NCBI GenBank assembly: GCA_028564705.1
Contig: JAPXFQ010000189.1
Location: 620,001-684,000 of the forward strand
From: Apricaphanius iberus
Lineage: Eukaryota > Chordata > Actinopteri > Cyprinodontiformes > Aphaniidae
Direction: 5' to 3'
Length of the DNA: 64,000 nt
Part shown: piece by piece, positions 36,254 to 47,710 of the stretch
How the letters are laid out: every line of letters starts with the position of its first letter
How positions within the stretch are numbered: the first letter of the stretch is position 1
Position numbers and translations under genes: made by a program
The notes under the pieces: generated by a model
Seen by the model: only the letters and a program-made list of their open reading frames with translations
Told to the model about the DNA's origin: nothing
Database searches by the model: none

Positions 36254-39200
36254 CTAACTGTAAGCTTTGTCAAAGAGGAAAGTTTTTAGCCTAGTTTTAA
36301 AGATAGACAAATTGTCTGCTTCACGAACCAACCCTGGGAGCCGGTTCCATAGGAGGGGAGCCTGATAGCTGAAAGATCTGCCACCCATTCTACTTTTAGA
36401 AATCCTAGGAACTACCAGTAAACCTGCAGTCTGAGAGCGAAGGTCTCTGTTAGGAACATATGGAACAATCAGGTCTCTTATGTATGATGGAGCTAGATTA
36501 TTAAGGGCTTTATATGTCAGAAGGAGGATCTTGAATTCTATTCTAGATTTTACTGGGAGCCAGTGAAGAGAAGCTAAAACAGGGGAAATGTGATCTCTTC
36601 TTTTAATATTCATCAGAATCCTAGCAGCAGCATTTTGAACTAACTGAAGACTTTTAATTGTATTCTGTGGACTACCTGATAATAGACAGTTACAGTAATC
36701 CAGCCTTGAAGTAACAAAGGCATGGACTAGTTTTTCAGCATCATTCCTGGACAGGATGGTTCTAATTTTTGCAATATTCCTAAGGTGAAAAAAGGAAATC
36801 CTACAGACTTCTTTAATGTAAGTTCTAAATGACATATCTTGGTCAAAAATGACACCGAGGTTTTTTGCTTTATTACTGGAGGCTAATTTAATGCCGTCCA
36901 GGTGAAGGGGCTGACTAAGTAGTTTCTTTTTCAGAGCTTCTGGTCCAAAGACGACAACTTCTGTTTTATCAGAATTTAGAAGCAAGAAGTTTAGAGTCAT
37001 CCAAGTTTTTATGTCTTCCAGACATGCCTGTAGTCTACCTAACTGATTGGATTCATCAGGATTTATGGATAGATATAGCTGTGTATCATCTGCGTAACTA
37101 TGGAATTTTATCCCATGCTGCCTAATTATTTTACCAATAGGAAGCATATATATAGTAAAGAGAATCGGCCCAAGCACTGAACCCTGTGGTACTCCGCAAG
37201 TAACTATTGAGGTTGAGGAAGATCTATTGTTTACCTGAACAAACTGAAATCTGTTAGACAAATAAGATTTAAACCAACCTAGTGCTGTTCCTATTATACC
37301 GACACTTTGAAGCCTTTCTATGAGAATATTGTGGTCAACAGTGTCAAAGGCAGCACTGAGATCTAACAGGACCAGAATGGTCACCAGTCCATTGTCTGAG
37401 GCTATGAGAATATCATTAGTAACCTTCACCAGAGCTGTTTCAGTGCTGTGATGAGCTCTAAAGCCTGACTGAAACTTCTCAAACAGCTCATTATTGTTTA
37501 AATGCTCACATATCTGGTGTGCAACTATTTTCTCAAGAATTTTAGATAAGAAGGGAAGATTAGATATCGGTCTATAGTTAATTAAGTCGTTTTGATCAAG
37601 AGAGGGTTTCTTAAGTAGAGGTTTAATTACAGCAATCTTAAACTCCTGTGGTACATATCCATTGACTAAGGATAGATTCATTATATTTAAAATTGGAGCA
37701 GCGATCAGAGGGAAAACTTCTTTTAAGAGTTTAGTTGGGATTGGGTCTAAAACGCAAGTTGAAGGTTTAGATGAAGCTAATAATTTTAGTACATCACAAA
37801 GTTCGGCTGCATTAAAGCAGTTTAAGCATATATTAGGTTCCACCATTTTTGAGGCTGCCTCATTAACTAAGGAGGAAGCAAGCATATTGGGAAGGTTCCC
37901 AATTATCTTATTCTTTATGGAGTCTATTTTATTTATAAAGAATTGCATGAAGTCGTCACTGCTTAGAGCTTGGGGAATGGTTGGCTCGATAGAGCTATGA
38001 TCCTGTGTGAGTTTGGCAACTGTATTAAAAAGAAACCTAGGATTATTTTTATTCTCCTCGATTAAAGATGAATAATATGCTGTTCTAGCTGTGTGAAGGC
38101 TCTTTTTATATAGCAATAAACTATTTTTCCATATTAAAAAGGAATCATGTAAATGCGTGGAGCGCCATTTTCTCTCTAGTTTTCTAACATTCTGCTTTAG
38201 GGTACGTAGCTCTAAATTAAACCAGGGAGTTAATCTTCTATGGCTAGCCACCTTCCTTTTCAAGGGGGCAACTTTGTCTATTGCCCGACGCAGGGAGGAA
38301 TTAACGCTATGAACTAAAATGTCAAGTTGTGAGGGGTCACGAGTTAAATCACTGTTTTCTGTTCTGCATTTATAAACTGAGGAAATTAAAGTTGGAAGAG
38401 CTTCTTTAAAATTTGCTACAGCGTTGTCTGATAACGTTCTGGTATAATGAAGTTTTCTTTCAGGTTTGATATGATCCATTAGAGTAAGTTTAAAAGTGAT
38501 AAGGAAATGATCAGACAGGATAGGGTTATGTGGAAAGACTGTTATTTCTTCACAGTCAATGCCATAAGTCAGCACAAGATCTAAAGTGTGGTGACAAGAA
38601 TGTGTTGGTCCCTGCACATTTTGAGTAAAGCCTATTGAGTCTAGGATAGTGTGAAAAGCTGTATTTAGACTATCACTTTCATTATAAACATGAATATTGA
38701 AGTCTCCGACTATAATGACTTTATCAGTGTTTAAAACTAAGTCAGATAGAAAATCTGAAATCTGATCTAAAAATTGAGAATAAGGTCCTGGTGGACGATA
38801 TAAGACCACAAACAAAAGTGGCTTTACTGCTTTGTTATGTGTATGAGGAAAGCTAAAAACTAGATGCTCAAAGGAACTGTAACTATTATTTTTTTGGAGA
38901 TTAATTAGTAAATCGGAATGAAAGATAGTTGCTACTCCACCTCCTCGACCAGTACTTCGAGGGACACTAAAGTTTAAGTAGCTAGGGGGAGTTGACTCAT
39001 TTATTGTGACATGGTCCTCTTCCTGCAACCATGTCTCTGCAAGACAAAACAAATCAATATTATTTTCACAAATTAAGTCATTTACCAAGAGTGTTTTTGA
39101 GGGGAGAGATCTTATGTTTAGTAAACCACATTTAATTGATTTGTTTTTATGTTCAGTCCGAGTTTTATTTATCTTTATGAGATTTTTATACTTTGCTCTA

Positions 39201-39271
39201 GTAGCATTAACTTTTAATTCATTAGTTTTGGGTAGTGGACGGGAAACTATCTCTATAGGGTAGTTTTCCCG
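36254..39271 (-). CDS. L2 LINE endonuclease/reverse transcriptase
   Basis: About 1,005 codons without a stop, down from a TGA at 39272-39274. Numbering from 39088, the APE-type endonuclease covers about 1-200: LAETW with Glu18, RGGGV, YRPPG, GDFNIH (Asp129, Asn131), [12 protein letters not shown] and LSDHF (Asp193, His194). The reverse transcriptase covers about 480-700: [41 protein letters not shown] (Asp576), [11 protein letters not shown] and HSYADDTQ (Asp667, Asp668). The C-terminal block ends ...[11 protein letters not shown]. All catalytic residues I can identify are present. Upstream of 39088 the frame gives [15 protein letters not shown], the usual lead into the endonuclease, but the first Met is residue 204. 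The natural start is therefore missing or lies outside this copy. The protein nicks target DNA and copies its own RNA there. Confidence 0.93.
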   Translation of the reverse strand, partial: RENYPIEIVSRPLPKTNELKVNATRAKYKNLIKINKTRTEHKNKSIKCGLLNIRSLPSKTLLVNDLICENNIDLFCLAETWLQEEDHVTINESTPPSYLNFSVPRSTGRGGGVATIFHSDLLINLQKNNSYSSFEHLVFSFPHTHNKAVKPLLFVVLYRPPGPYSQFLDQISDFLSDLVLNTDKVIIVGDFNIHVYNESDSLNTAFHTILDSIGFTQNVQGPTHSCHHTLDLVLTYGIDCEEITVFPHNPILSDHFLITFKLTLMDHIKPERKLHYTRTLSDNAVANFKEALPTLISSVYKCRTENSDLTRDPSQLDILVHSVNSSLRRAIDKVAPLKRKVASHRRLTPWFNLELRTLKQNVRKLERKWRSTHLHDSFLIWKNSLLLYKKSLHTARTAYYSSLIEENKNNPRFLFNTVAKLTQDHSSIEPTIPQALSSDDFMQFFINKIDSIKNKIIGNLPNMLASSLVNEAASKMVEPNICLNCFNAAELCDVLKLLASSKPSTCVLDPIPTKLLKEVFPLIAAPILNIMNLSLVNGYVPQEFKIAVIKPLLKKPSLDQNDLINYRPISNLPFLSKILEKIVAHQICEHLNNNELFEKFQSGFRAHHSTETALVKVTNDILIASDNGLVTILVLLDLSAAFDTVDHNILIERLQSVGIIGTALGWFKSYLSNRFQFVQVNNRSSSTSIVTCGVPQGSVLGPILFTIYMLPIGKIIRQHGIKFHSYADDTQLYLSINPDESNQLGRLQACLEDIKTWMTLNFLLLNSDKTEVVVFGPEALKKKLLSQPLHLDGIKLASSNKAKNLGVIFDQDMSFRTYIKEVCRISFFHLRNIAKIRTILSRNDAEKLVHAFVTSRLDYCNCLLSGSPQNTIKSLQLVQNAAARILMNIKRRDHISPVLASLHWLPVKSRIEFKILLLTYKALNNLAPSYIRDLIVPYVPNRDLRSQTAGLLVVPRISKSRMGGRSFSYQAPLLWNRLPGLVREADNLSIFKTRLKTFLFDKAYS

Positions 39272-39299
39272 TCATCACACTGACCCGTCATCACACTGA
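39268..39299. repeat. Two tandem 16-bp units at the L2 5' end
   Basis: 'cccgtcatcacactga' occurs twice back to back, immediately beyond the open frame. They may be remnants of a 5' untranslated monomer array or a chance local duplication. Confidence 0.9.
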
Positions 39300-39355
39300 C
39301 CCTGCAACTCTTTGGCTGGCGATATATCTATACCTGATATATATATATACCTGTC

Positions 39356-39365
<10 letters not shown>

Positions 39366-39414
<49 letters not shown>
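39366..39414. repeat. (TA)n microsatellite, about 49 bp
   Basis: A TA tract preceded by a short (GT)n and a shorter TA run at about 39338-39350. A compound microsatellite just beyond the L2 5' end. Confidence 0.96.
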
Positions 39415-39416
<2 letters not shown>

Positions 39417-39579
39417 CCTCCTGAGCATTTCTTTCCCATTCCAATCTCCGGTCCTCTACCAGAGGCCTGGGAGCTTGAGGGTCCTGCGCAGTGTCTTTGC
39501 TGTTCCAAGTACTGCACTTTTCTGGGCTGAAATGTCTGAGGTTCCTTCAGGGATCTGCTGGAATCATTCCTGATGTATG

Positions 39580-39965
39580 GAATTACTGTATGTACTTAAA
39601 CAAAAAGGGTGAGATAATTGAATATATGTGTTATATTTTAGATTCCTCAAAGTAGCCACCCTTTGCTCTGATTACTGCTTTGCATTCTCTTGAGCTTCAA
39701 GAGGTAGTCACCCGAAATGGTTTTCCAACAGTCTTGAAGGAGTTCCCAGAGATGCTTAGTACTTGTTGGCCCTTTTGCCATCACTCTACAGTTCAGCTCA
39801 CCCCAAATCATGTCGATTGGGTTCAGGTCCGGTGACTTTGGAAGTCATGTTATTTCACAATTTTTCTAAAAGTACTACATAATTCCACGTGTGTTCATTC
39901 AAGGTTTTGATGCCTTCAGTGAGAATCTACAAAGTAAATAGTCCTGAAATTCATATGATTCATAT
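39580..39965 (-). mobile_element. Tc1-like relic, C-terminal transposase
   Basis: On the minus strand, about 39835-39645 reads SPDLNPIDMIWGELNCRV, HLWELLQDCWKTISGDYL and LKLKRMQSSNQSKG. This is the region around the catalytic Glu (here Asp, NPID) and the tail of a Tc1 transposase. The sequence near 39900-39950 ('gttttgatgccttcagtgag') resembles the internal terminal-repeat region of that family. Internally deleted and without clear outer ends. The family differs from the other Tc1 copies here. Confidence 0.72.
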
Positions 39966-40092
39966 GAAACAGTCCAAGCACAAATGTTACCTACAGTTCT
40001 CTCTGATGCTACCTCAGTTACTGAGAGAGAAGTAGTCATGTTAGGGAAGATGTAAATGATTTATTTTAAGTAGAAATAATGTTATGTATAGA

Positions 40093-40635
40093 AAATCCCC
40101 TAAGGTCATCACTACTAAGAGCCAGGGGAATAGTTGTCTCAAAAGAGCTTTGATTCTATGTAAGTTTGGCAACTGTACTAAAAAGAAACCTATGATTGTT
40201 CTTATTTGTCTCTATTAATGATGAAAAATATGCTGATCTTTTTATACAGCAGTAGACAAATTGTCCAGCTTAAATAGGAAACTTTTAGGTGTGTAGAACA
40301 CCATTTTCTCTCTAGTTTCCTACTACTCTGCTTTAAAGTACGCAACTCTGCATTAAAACAGGGGGACAACCTCCTACGGCTAATTAACTTCTTTTTTAAG
40401 GGGGAAACACTGTATAATGCCAGTCTCAATGAGGAAGTAACACTATGTACCAGACCATCAATTTCTGAAAGGTTAGAGATAGGATTTCTGCCCTCCACTA
40501 TTTTACTCCGAGACATTGAGCAAAGTAAGAACGGAACATTCTTAAAACTTGTTACAGCACTGTCTGATAAAGGTTTTCTATAATTAAATTTTCTTTCAGG
40601 ATTGGGATGGTCAGTTGAAATTAATTCAAAACTTA
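40093..40635 (-). mobile_element. L2 LINE fragment, linker between endonuclease and RT
   Basis: The open piece 40202-40639 is clearly homologous to residues about 197-335 of the L2 protein at 36254-39271. Shared blocks are HPNPERKFNYRKPLSD against [33 protein letters not shown] against [18 protein letters not shown], and RKLERKWCSTHL against [15 protein letters not shown] similarity runs on to about 40093 in another frame. It is an older, diverged relic of a related subfamily, in the same orientation and only about 0.8 kb from the intact copy. Confidence 0.85.
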
Positions 40636-41136
40636 TCAAAAATGGTTAAGTCAGCAGATTAGAGACAGTAGGCCTTATTTTTCACTGCCAATTCAACATT
40701 TAATTCATGTTGAAGGTCTGTGTTTTAATTTAAAATTTTTGGTTAAATTTGGCATACAAAACTAAACCATCGGGTTTCAAACAAGGAAGCCACTGGTCTA
40801 TGAGCCCGATTCCGGGTCAGACCAAAAAGTGTTGTTTCCTGCAACCCGGGCCGGCCAAAAAGCTGAGGCAAGAAAGTACTGGTAAATCAGCGCACTGGCT
40901 TAACACTGAAAAGCACTGGATAGATAATATATCTAAAGAGAATACAACACAGTCAAAAGATAAAATAAAACCTAAAAATGAACTGTCAAACAAAAATAAC
41001 ATGGAACTTAAAACACAGATCATGACACATTTAATTAACAAAATCCTCTTGATACAAGAAATACAAAAATATTGTTTTCATAAAGATAAAATGGCAAAAT
41101 AAAAACCATGATAGTAACAACTAGAAAAGAACTACG
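40636..41136. other. Non-coding stretch, nothing firm
   Basis: A GC-richer patch at 40800-40870 ('cccgggccggcc' near 40844) sits in AT-rich sequence. The 117-codon Lys/Asn-rich frame at 40749-41102 is compositional. Confidence 0.4.
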
Positions 41137-41319
41137 AGCGCAGACCTCCATTAAAGCAGCTCAGTCCCTTCCCACAAGATCTAATCACTGATTACTGGTG
41201 CCACTGCAGATATTTCCTGATAATTTAATTAAAATCCATCTATAACATTTTAGTTACGTTGCTAACATACAGAAAAACAAACAAACCCTGGTGAAAACAT
41301 AACCTCCTTGGCGGATGTA
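41137..41319. repeat. Dispersed repeat, copy 2
   Basis: The partner of 29794-30017, with the same left motif ('gagcgcag') and the same end ('aaaacataacctccttggcgg'). The pair are in the same orientation. Confidence 0.75.
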
Positions 41320-41785
41320 ATAAATCTATGCCAGTCCTTGTTACACAATAAACTCTATGCAAGTGACAGTAGATGAAAATTAAGCTAAATGATGACTGTG
41401 ATCATTACTTGGAAGATATCTAAAAGCCCAGCTGCTTCTCCATCATCCCCCTCTGGCACAGTCATGATAGAAACCGAACACAAGCTGCACAGCTATACTA
41501 TAATGGCGCCTTCAATTAAAAAACATTTAATTTGGCCCGCTTGAGTGGTCTTTTGTGCTGCGTAGTAATAGCCATCGTTGAGAAAATTGCAAAGAGCAGA
41601 TTTATGGAGCAACAAGGAGCAGAACTATTTTAGAGTAAGAGGTTCTGTGAGAACTCAGGTGTAAAGCAATGTTCTCTGAGCTAAAGAAAAAAAACATGAT
41701 AGATGAAGTGGGTACTATGAGCAAAACTCTGAATGATGCAGCACAAACTGGCTTATTGTAAATAAATAAATAAATAAATCTAAAA
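41320..41785. other. Non-coding stretch, nothing recognised
   Basis: Ordinary sequence with a short (TAAA)n run (about 41759-41779) at the edge of the next LINE. Confidence 0.4.
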
Positions 41786-42816
41786 TAGGTTTTTATCACC
41801 TAAAGAACATCGCCAGAGTCCGCCCAATTCTCTCTCTGGCCAATACGAAGACACTAATGCATGCTTTTATCACCAGTACAATCGATTAATGGAATGCCCT
41901 GCTTTCTGGTCTTCCGAAAAAGACTACCTCAAGTTTACAGCTTTTAAAAAATTCAGGAGCACGTGTCCTGATGAAGACCAGGAGGAAGGGAGCGAATTAA
42001 ACCGGTCTTAAAATCATTGCATTGGCTCCCCGTATGTTTAGGATCGACTTTAAGGTTCTTTAATGGTTTTCAAGTGTCTTAATGGTCTTGGGCCTTCTTA
42101 TCTGTCAGAAATGCTTTTACCGTATGAACCCTCGCGGTCTCTGTGCTCCACTGGCAGCCGTCTCCTTATCACTCCCAAAGTCAGGACACGGACTCACGGT
42201 GAGGCGTCTTTCAATCATTACAGCCCTCACCTCTATAACAGGCTGCCAGAGGACCTCAGGGCCACAGAGAACGTTCATGTTTTTAAGAGCAGACTCACAT
42301 TTTTAGCCGAGCTTTTAACTGATTATTATTTACTAATATCTGTTTAATCACTCTGTATGTTTTATTTGGTTGAATTTTTAAGTTTAGTTTTAAACTGATT
42401 ATTATTTATTAATTGATTATCTGCTTTGCACTTTTATCTGATCATATCTTATAATTCTTTTATATTTTATAATTTGGGATGCTAATAGTCTTAACATTTT
42501 ATCAGTATTTTACTACTTAATCTAATTTTCTACTTTTTATTTTAATATTTTAACTTTTTATTTTAATCATCCTTCCAGTATTTTTTCTGTGGGAGCCCTT
42601 TGCATCGGGGACGGTGGTTGGCTGTGGCTGCCTGGGTGCTCTATGGGCAGTGCCTGGGTGGAGGTGGGGGTACCAGCCCTCCCTCCTCTGGGCGCCCTGG
42701 GTCGGTGCCTTGGCTGCTGCTATTGATCTGCTGCTGCCAATGCGGATGGCTCCCATGATGGCAATTCCTGGCTCATCTGTACTCAGCACCTTATTGTGTA
42801 AGGGGGGGGGGGGGGG
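41786..42816 (+). mobile_element. L2-type LINE, 5'-truncated copy with stops
   Basis: The reading starts at about 41789 as FYHLKNIARVRPILS, then TLMHAFITSTID followed by a TAA (41887-41889), WNALLSGLPKKT and ARVLMKTRRKGAN. A frame change leads to the open C-terminal block at 42063-42347 (FKCLNGLGPSYLSEMLLPYEP...YNRLPEDLRATENV). A GC-rich 3' part (about 42590-42790) matches the copy at 5345-5540. It stops at a run of 15 G (42802-42816), where the first copy also has a G run but then continues to its tail. So this copy lost its last roughly 90 bp. Confidence 0.87.
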
Positions 42817-44874
42817 CTGATGCCCGCCAGTGGACGAAACAAACCTGCGTTGCTGCATTATCTTACCGCTCACTCAGGGGTTAAATCTGGGGTAACTCTC
42901 CTGAAAGCAGAGAGGGTCAAAGCCCCCGAAAAGAACAAAGATGCTGCCATACCAACCACTACAAACCCCAACACCAAGCCCCAGCCACAATTGCCATGTT
43001 AAGTGGAACTATGGGAACCACTGACTACATTTTAGCTTAAACCTATATTGTTATACTTCATATGTGTAGTGAAGATTAGCATGGAAAACAAAAGAACTGG
43101 GATCAGATTGCAAACCTAAAGCTTTAGAAGCATGCGTCTGTTTTGTTCAAACTTAATCTGAAGTCTAACCTGTGATTGTTCCTTAGATGTAATGAAAGAT
43201 CTGTTGTTGTATAATTATCTTTGTGCTCATCTGAAGCAGAATCAACTGAAAATCTTAACAATGTGTAATTCTGTTCGAGTCCTTCTAAAACATATTTTCT
43301 GGACTGCAATACCTACTGTATGTAGGTGTACACATCGGTACATGCAATACATACACAACACAGAAAAACATTTTCACAATGCTTTCACCTGCTGTGCTGA
43401 ATCTGTACCATCAATCCATCCCTGAGGGGATTGGAAAGGTAATGGGACGTAGAGAAATTCAACATCCCACACAAGGTGTGTGTGCATCCCTGCATCCATA
43501 TAATAGGAAAACAAAGTGCAACTGTTCATCTGCAACATCATTTGGATGCGTTTTTCAGATATCAAAAAGCATCTGTCTGTGCATTTACCGATGGAGGTAA
43601 AATCTGAATGAAAGGGCATAATGGATATGGAAGCAAAATTCACAAGACAGTATCATTTTGGTAGTATGAAAGAGGCATGTTTACTTAAAAAAACAACAAG
43701 CAGGGAAAGCAGAGAAATCAACAAATTATGTGCTATTTGAATACTTTAGCACACAGTGTGTTGATGTTCGATGACATGAAGAAAAAACAATCTTTTTCAC
43801 ACAGCATTTCTTAAAGGAAGATGGGACTCTGTAGGTGCCAACTTCACACCTTGTATTTCAACAAATCTTCCCTGCAAGTATCTGTTGTTTTACCTCAAGG
43901 GAGATCCCAGTTCCTTGAAAGAAATCCAGCAGCTTATAAAAGGGCTTTTTATGATCATCATTAGAGATCTGGGAATATTCATACAGTCAAGACTACATAA
44001 TCTGTTTTTAGTATTGACTTTTCTCAGCCTGTCAAAACATCTATTTTATTGATCAATTGCAGAAGTTTTGACACTTGTCCAAGACCTTGAGGAGCAGTTT
44101 TATCACCCTGTCAGATTTCTGTTTGTAGGATGCCACGGAGGTGGCTCAGCTCAGTCATCACTTCTGGACAAACAAATAAAGATCCCCATTATTGGTGCAG
44201 AGACAGGCTAAATCTATGAAGGAGATGCTCATTTGACTTATAATGACAGAACCTGAGAGCTATTATGTTTTAGATGGGAGACTTAACCATAAATCCATTT
44301 CAGATATGTGTTTGAGGGAAACTCTTTGGGGGAAAGCTGGGAATAGCAATCTGCACTGAATCTATTGTTTCTACTGATGGTGTCCACCTGCAATTTTCTC
44401 GCTCTGATGACTGTGGTTTCTACTTTATATGATCAGTAGTAATTTAAAATAGCCCATGAGTTAAAGTGCTTGTTTTCCATTGATAGCCACAGAGCATGAA
44501 GAAAGGAGGGTTTCACAAAAATGAAAGGTAATATTTTCCATGAGTCTATTTGATATCTGTGCCTGTGTACAATCCAAACCTGACCTAAATTACTAAAACG
44601 CAGGGTAAGTATACCTTTTTGGTCAAAATTGTTACCTGGCACACTTATTAGGATATTTTTTCTTAAACAGCACTGTCAACAGCACTAACATGACACCACA
44701 CCTATTTAAGTATTTCAGTTTTAAACACACTTTAAAAGTACATAAAAAAAATCTCACCCAAACTAAAACTGTTTCTTCTGATCTGTGCACTAAGAGATAA
44801 AATAGTTTTTACTTAAAAATGTATTGGTTATGACAGCAATAAAGTGGTATTTGTCTATATTTAATTATTTTAAA

Positions 44875-44876
<2 letters not shown>

Positions 44877-44968
<92 letters not shown>
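44877..44968. repeat. (AT)n microsatellite, about 92 bp
   Basis: The longest uninterrupted dinucleotide tract in the window. Its length in an assembly may be unreliable. Confidence 0.97.
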
Positions 44969-44970
<2 letters not shown>

Positions 44971-45792
44971 CACATATTTGATCATGATGCTAAAATTCTC
45001 ATGTTTAAAAAAAATCACATCATAATCTGATTAATTGATACATTACACAATACACTGACTGCACACACCCATACTAAATAAAATTATTTCTCATTATTTG
45101 GTCTTGTATTACATGCAAAGTCACAATATTTGAATTTCTTACATTGCATGCTTTAAAATTGTAAGTTTTAGTAGAGTTCAAAACTGTATTGTAATAAAAT
45201 CATTTTCAGTTATCTACAGAAGAGGTTGCAAAATTAAACAAAGCGTGAATTTAAAGAAAAAGGTTTGTTAAAACAAAAACTAAAGGTCAGGACAAATATT
45301 AGAAACAGATGTATTTCAGTTGAAAAGATTCAGTGGCTGAATAATTGTTGTGATGAGTGAAAACTTTGTTTTTACTCTTTAAAATTACTAAAAAGTATAT
45401 AAATAATTTGCTAAGCATACAGTGTAAGGTTTGATTATGAAGAATTCCTTTGAGATTTATTTAGAAAAAGATGAAAAAAAAGGTTGGTGCTGTTTTGATT
45501 TTTTAAAAATGCTGTATGTAAAAAAAATAAAAATGGAATGTATACAAACCTTGTGTTTCCTTCACTTTTTCCTGTCTTTACCTTGTTCTTTCCCTTTAAA
45601 ATAATTCAAACATATTTGATATATATCTGTATTAATTCTGTTATATTTTCTACATTTTGTTTTTTCTTTTTACTAATAAATGGAAAGGTTAAAAATGGCA
45701 ACTTATTATCTTTATCTTTCTCTTAAAAATTGCAAGGTGTAGTGATTATTTTTTATAGGATCTTGCTAACCTCTATTATTTACATTTGTATA

Positions 45793-45826
45793 AATATATG
45801 AAGCAACATTTGTTGCTTCATATATT
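45793..45826. repeat. Perfect 16-bp palindrome with 2-base spacer
   Basis: AATATATGAAGCAACA, two T, then its exact reverse complement. Isolated, with no element boundaries recognised around it. Confidence 0.93.
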
Positions 45827-46139
45827 CAAATAAATTTGAAATGAACAAACCCAAACAAAATTTAATTCCCTCCTAATGTTTCGACCCATCTTTGTGATCC
45901 ACATGTAACTTTCCTGTCTTTAAATTGGTGAAATAAAATATGCTTTAAAACGATTTTTATAACATAATTATTAAACTATTAGAAGTAATTTTTTGTGTAT
46001 TAAAACAACTTTAGCAAAGTTCATACAGTTTTATGAAAACTAAGCTTAAGTCGTACAATTTTAAGCCTTTTAAACATCACAGATATTTGAAGCTGTGCGT
46101 AGATCATGTTTGTGAACGTGATCTAATACAATGATGAGA

Positions 46140-46400
46140 TGACTCTTTGATTTTTATAGTCGAAGATCATCCTGGTTTATGTGTTTTACATTGCCAACTG
46201 TCCAGAGGGTCCTCAAATAAAGACGAAGAGAGTTCTGTGCCAGTTGGCTGTCATGACCATTAGTCATAAAACACATTAGGAATGCCACGCACATGGCAGC
46301 TGTAGCATTCAGTGTAGCCGCCAATGGGACCTGTCATCAATCTCCATTAAAAACACAGGAAACACACAGCTTTTGTTATTTATATTTGATTATAGTTTTT
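46140..46400. other. Candidate conserved non-coding element
   Basis: A block of about 260 bp of high-complexity sequence with possible homeodomain/PBX-MEIS-like sites ('ctgtcatcaatc' at about 46331, 'ccattaaaa' after it). It has no coding sense and no repeat similarity that I recognise. It sits in the proposed first intron about 7 kb from the CpG island, as an intronic enhancer might. Suggestive only. Confidence 0.25.
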
Positions 46401-47618
46401 GACACCTTGACACTAAAGACATAAGGGTATCGCAGAAAAAGAAAAAAAGCTGATTAGCAAAAAGTCAACAAACAAACCAAACAGTATGCTTTGTGGATGA
46501 TTGTTCAGTGTTTGGTAGACTTTCAGCCAATGCCATGACTCCATTGACAGGAGAGGGCTGGAGCTCAAGCTGCTCCCCGCTCAATCTCGTTCCACATGAT
46601 TATTCTCAATTTCACAGCTGATGGTTTTTACTGAGGCAGACGGCAGCAGCCAAATGTTAAAGTACAAAAGAAAAAGCTCTGAGATAGGAGAAGAACTACG
46701 AAGGAGGGGGAGGGGAAGGGGGTCACAAAGATAAGCGGGTCATTCAGATTCATCGGCAGTATTTGTGATAGAAGCGATCTGTGAATGTGACCTCCCTTTC
46801 GCCAGGACCACAAGACACAATTTATGCACAATACAGAAGGAGCCGTTTTGTGAACCTAAAGATGTATGAAATGTACATTTAAGCTGATTTTGCTCAAATA
46901 TCACAGACTTGTGATGTTCATCCAGTAATATCCCAAGATGTTCAATTGGATGGTTAAGTACTACTACGTTTGTGTGCTTCCTAGTAGGAGTTGATCCTTT
47001 TATTGTCTTTATTGTTGACATCTTGTTTCCAGCCAACTCCTTAAAAAAAGAAGCCTATGATCCCATTATATCAGAACAACCAGGACCCATATATGCTCCT
47101 GTTAGTCTAATCGTTTGGAGGAAATACAGGTAAAACCATATAGTATTTTCTGAATTCTGTCCTGCCCTTTGTGTGCTGTAGACAGAGGCTCACTTGCCCA
47201 TCTCTTCCAAACATATCCAGCTGTGAAAGCCCTTCTCCAGCAGAAAATTGTCCTGCTGTGAAATACATATGTAAACTGTGACATGGGCAGAAATCCAGAG
47301 CAGTTTTCCTTGACAATCTTTTCTCTAAGCTTGAAAAAGATTAAAGGCACAGTTGTAAAGATTTGGGATTGCAAGAAGGTCTGAAAAATTATAAAGAAGC
47401 TACATATACATAAGTATGACAACTCATTAATATTCAACAACACTGACCATACTGACTAGTCTGTGTGATGTTACTTTGGACTCTTATGTCTATCTGTCCT
47501 TTTTTGATAAAAATCAATCCTTTTAATGCTTTTTTGACAGATCTCAAACCACAAAATGAAGTAAGTCTTATATGTAATCTTATATGTAATAGAGTAATCA
47601 TTTATGTACAATTTCTTA

Positions 47619-47710
47619 GATGGTATTACTCGATCTCAGTGCTGCATTTGACACAACTGATCATAATTTATTATAATTATACATAATTGATAGACTGAGA
47701 AAGTCTTGGG
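47619..47710 (+). mobile_element. Short LINE reverse-transcriptase shard
   Basis: [16 protein letters not shown] is read from 47619, the catalytic Asp motif of L2-type reverse transcriptase (compare [14 protein letters not shown] in the intact copy). A degraded IDRLRKSW follows about 20 codons later. Only this much is recognisable. Confidence 0.75.

Larger units (their letters stand above)
35134..39299 (-). mobile_element. L2-type LINE retrotransposon, nearly full length, ORF open
   Basis: On the minus strand the element runs from about 39299 to a terminal (GAATT)n tail at 35134-35153. It comprises an ORF with endonuclease and reverse transcriptase and a 3' untranslated part of about 1.1 kb. 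The 3' part includes the fish LINE block 'tttatatagcgccatttcac' (35158-35177) and a GC-rich section at about 35730-36080. At the 5' end two 16-bp tandem units (39268-39299) precede a stop and then the open frame. Truncation near 39300 is likely, since no start codon precedes the endonuclease. The intact frame points to a recent insertion. Related fragments are at 4928-5740, 40093-40635, 41786-42816 and 47619-47710. Confidence 0.93.
42817..47618. other. Non-coding stretch with a long microsatellite and a palindrome
   Basis: It contains the (TA)n tract at 44877-44968, the palindrome at 45793-45826 and a complex block at about 46140-46400. Frames at 43374-43643, 46740-47036 and 47102-47443 show no recognisable domains. 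No other repeat was identified. Confidence 0.45.

Noticed and set aside
37662..38000. 112-codon plus frame inside the L2 element
   Set aside because: The antisense shadow of the L2 reverse-transcriptase ORF.
46740..47036. 98-codon minus frame with 'HLGILLDEHHK', recalling the LINE motif after reverse transcriptase
   Set aside because: The similarity is to a few residues only and nothing next to it supports a LINE.
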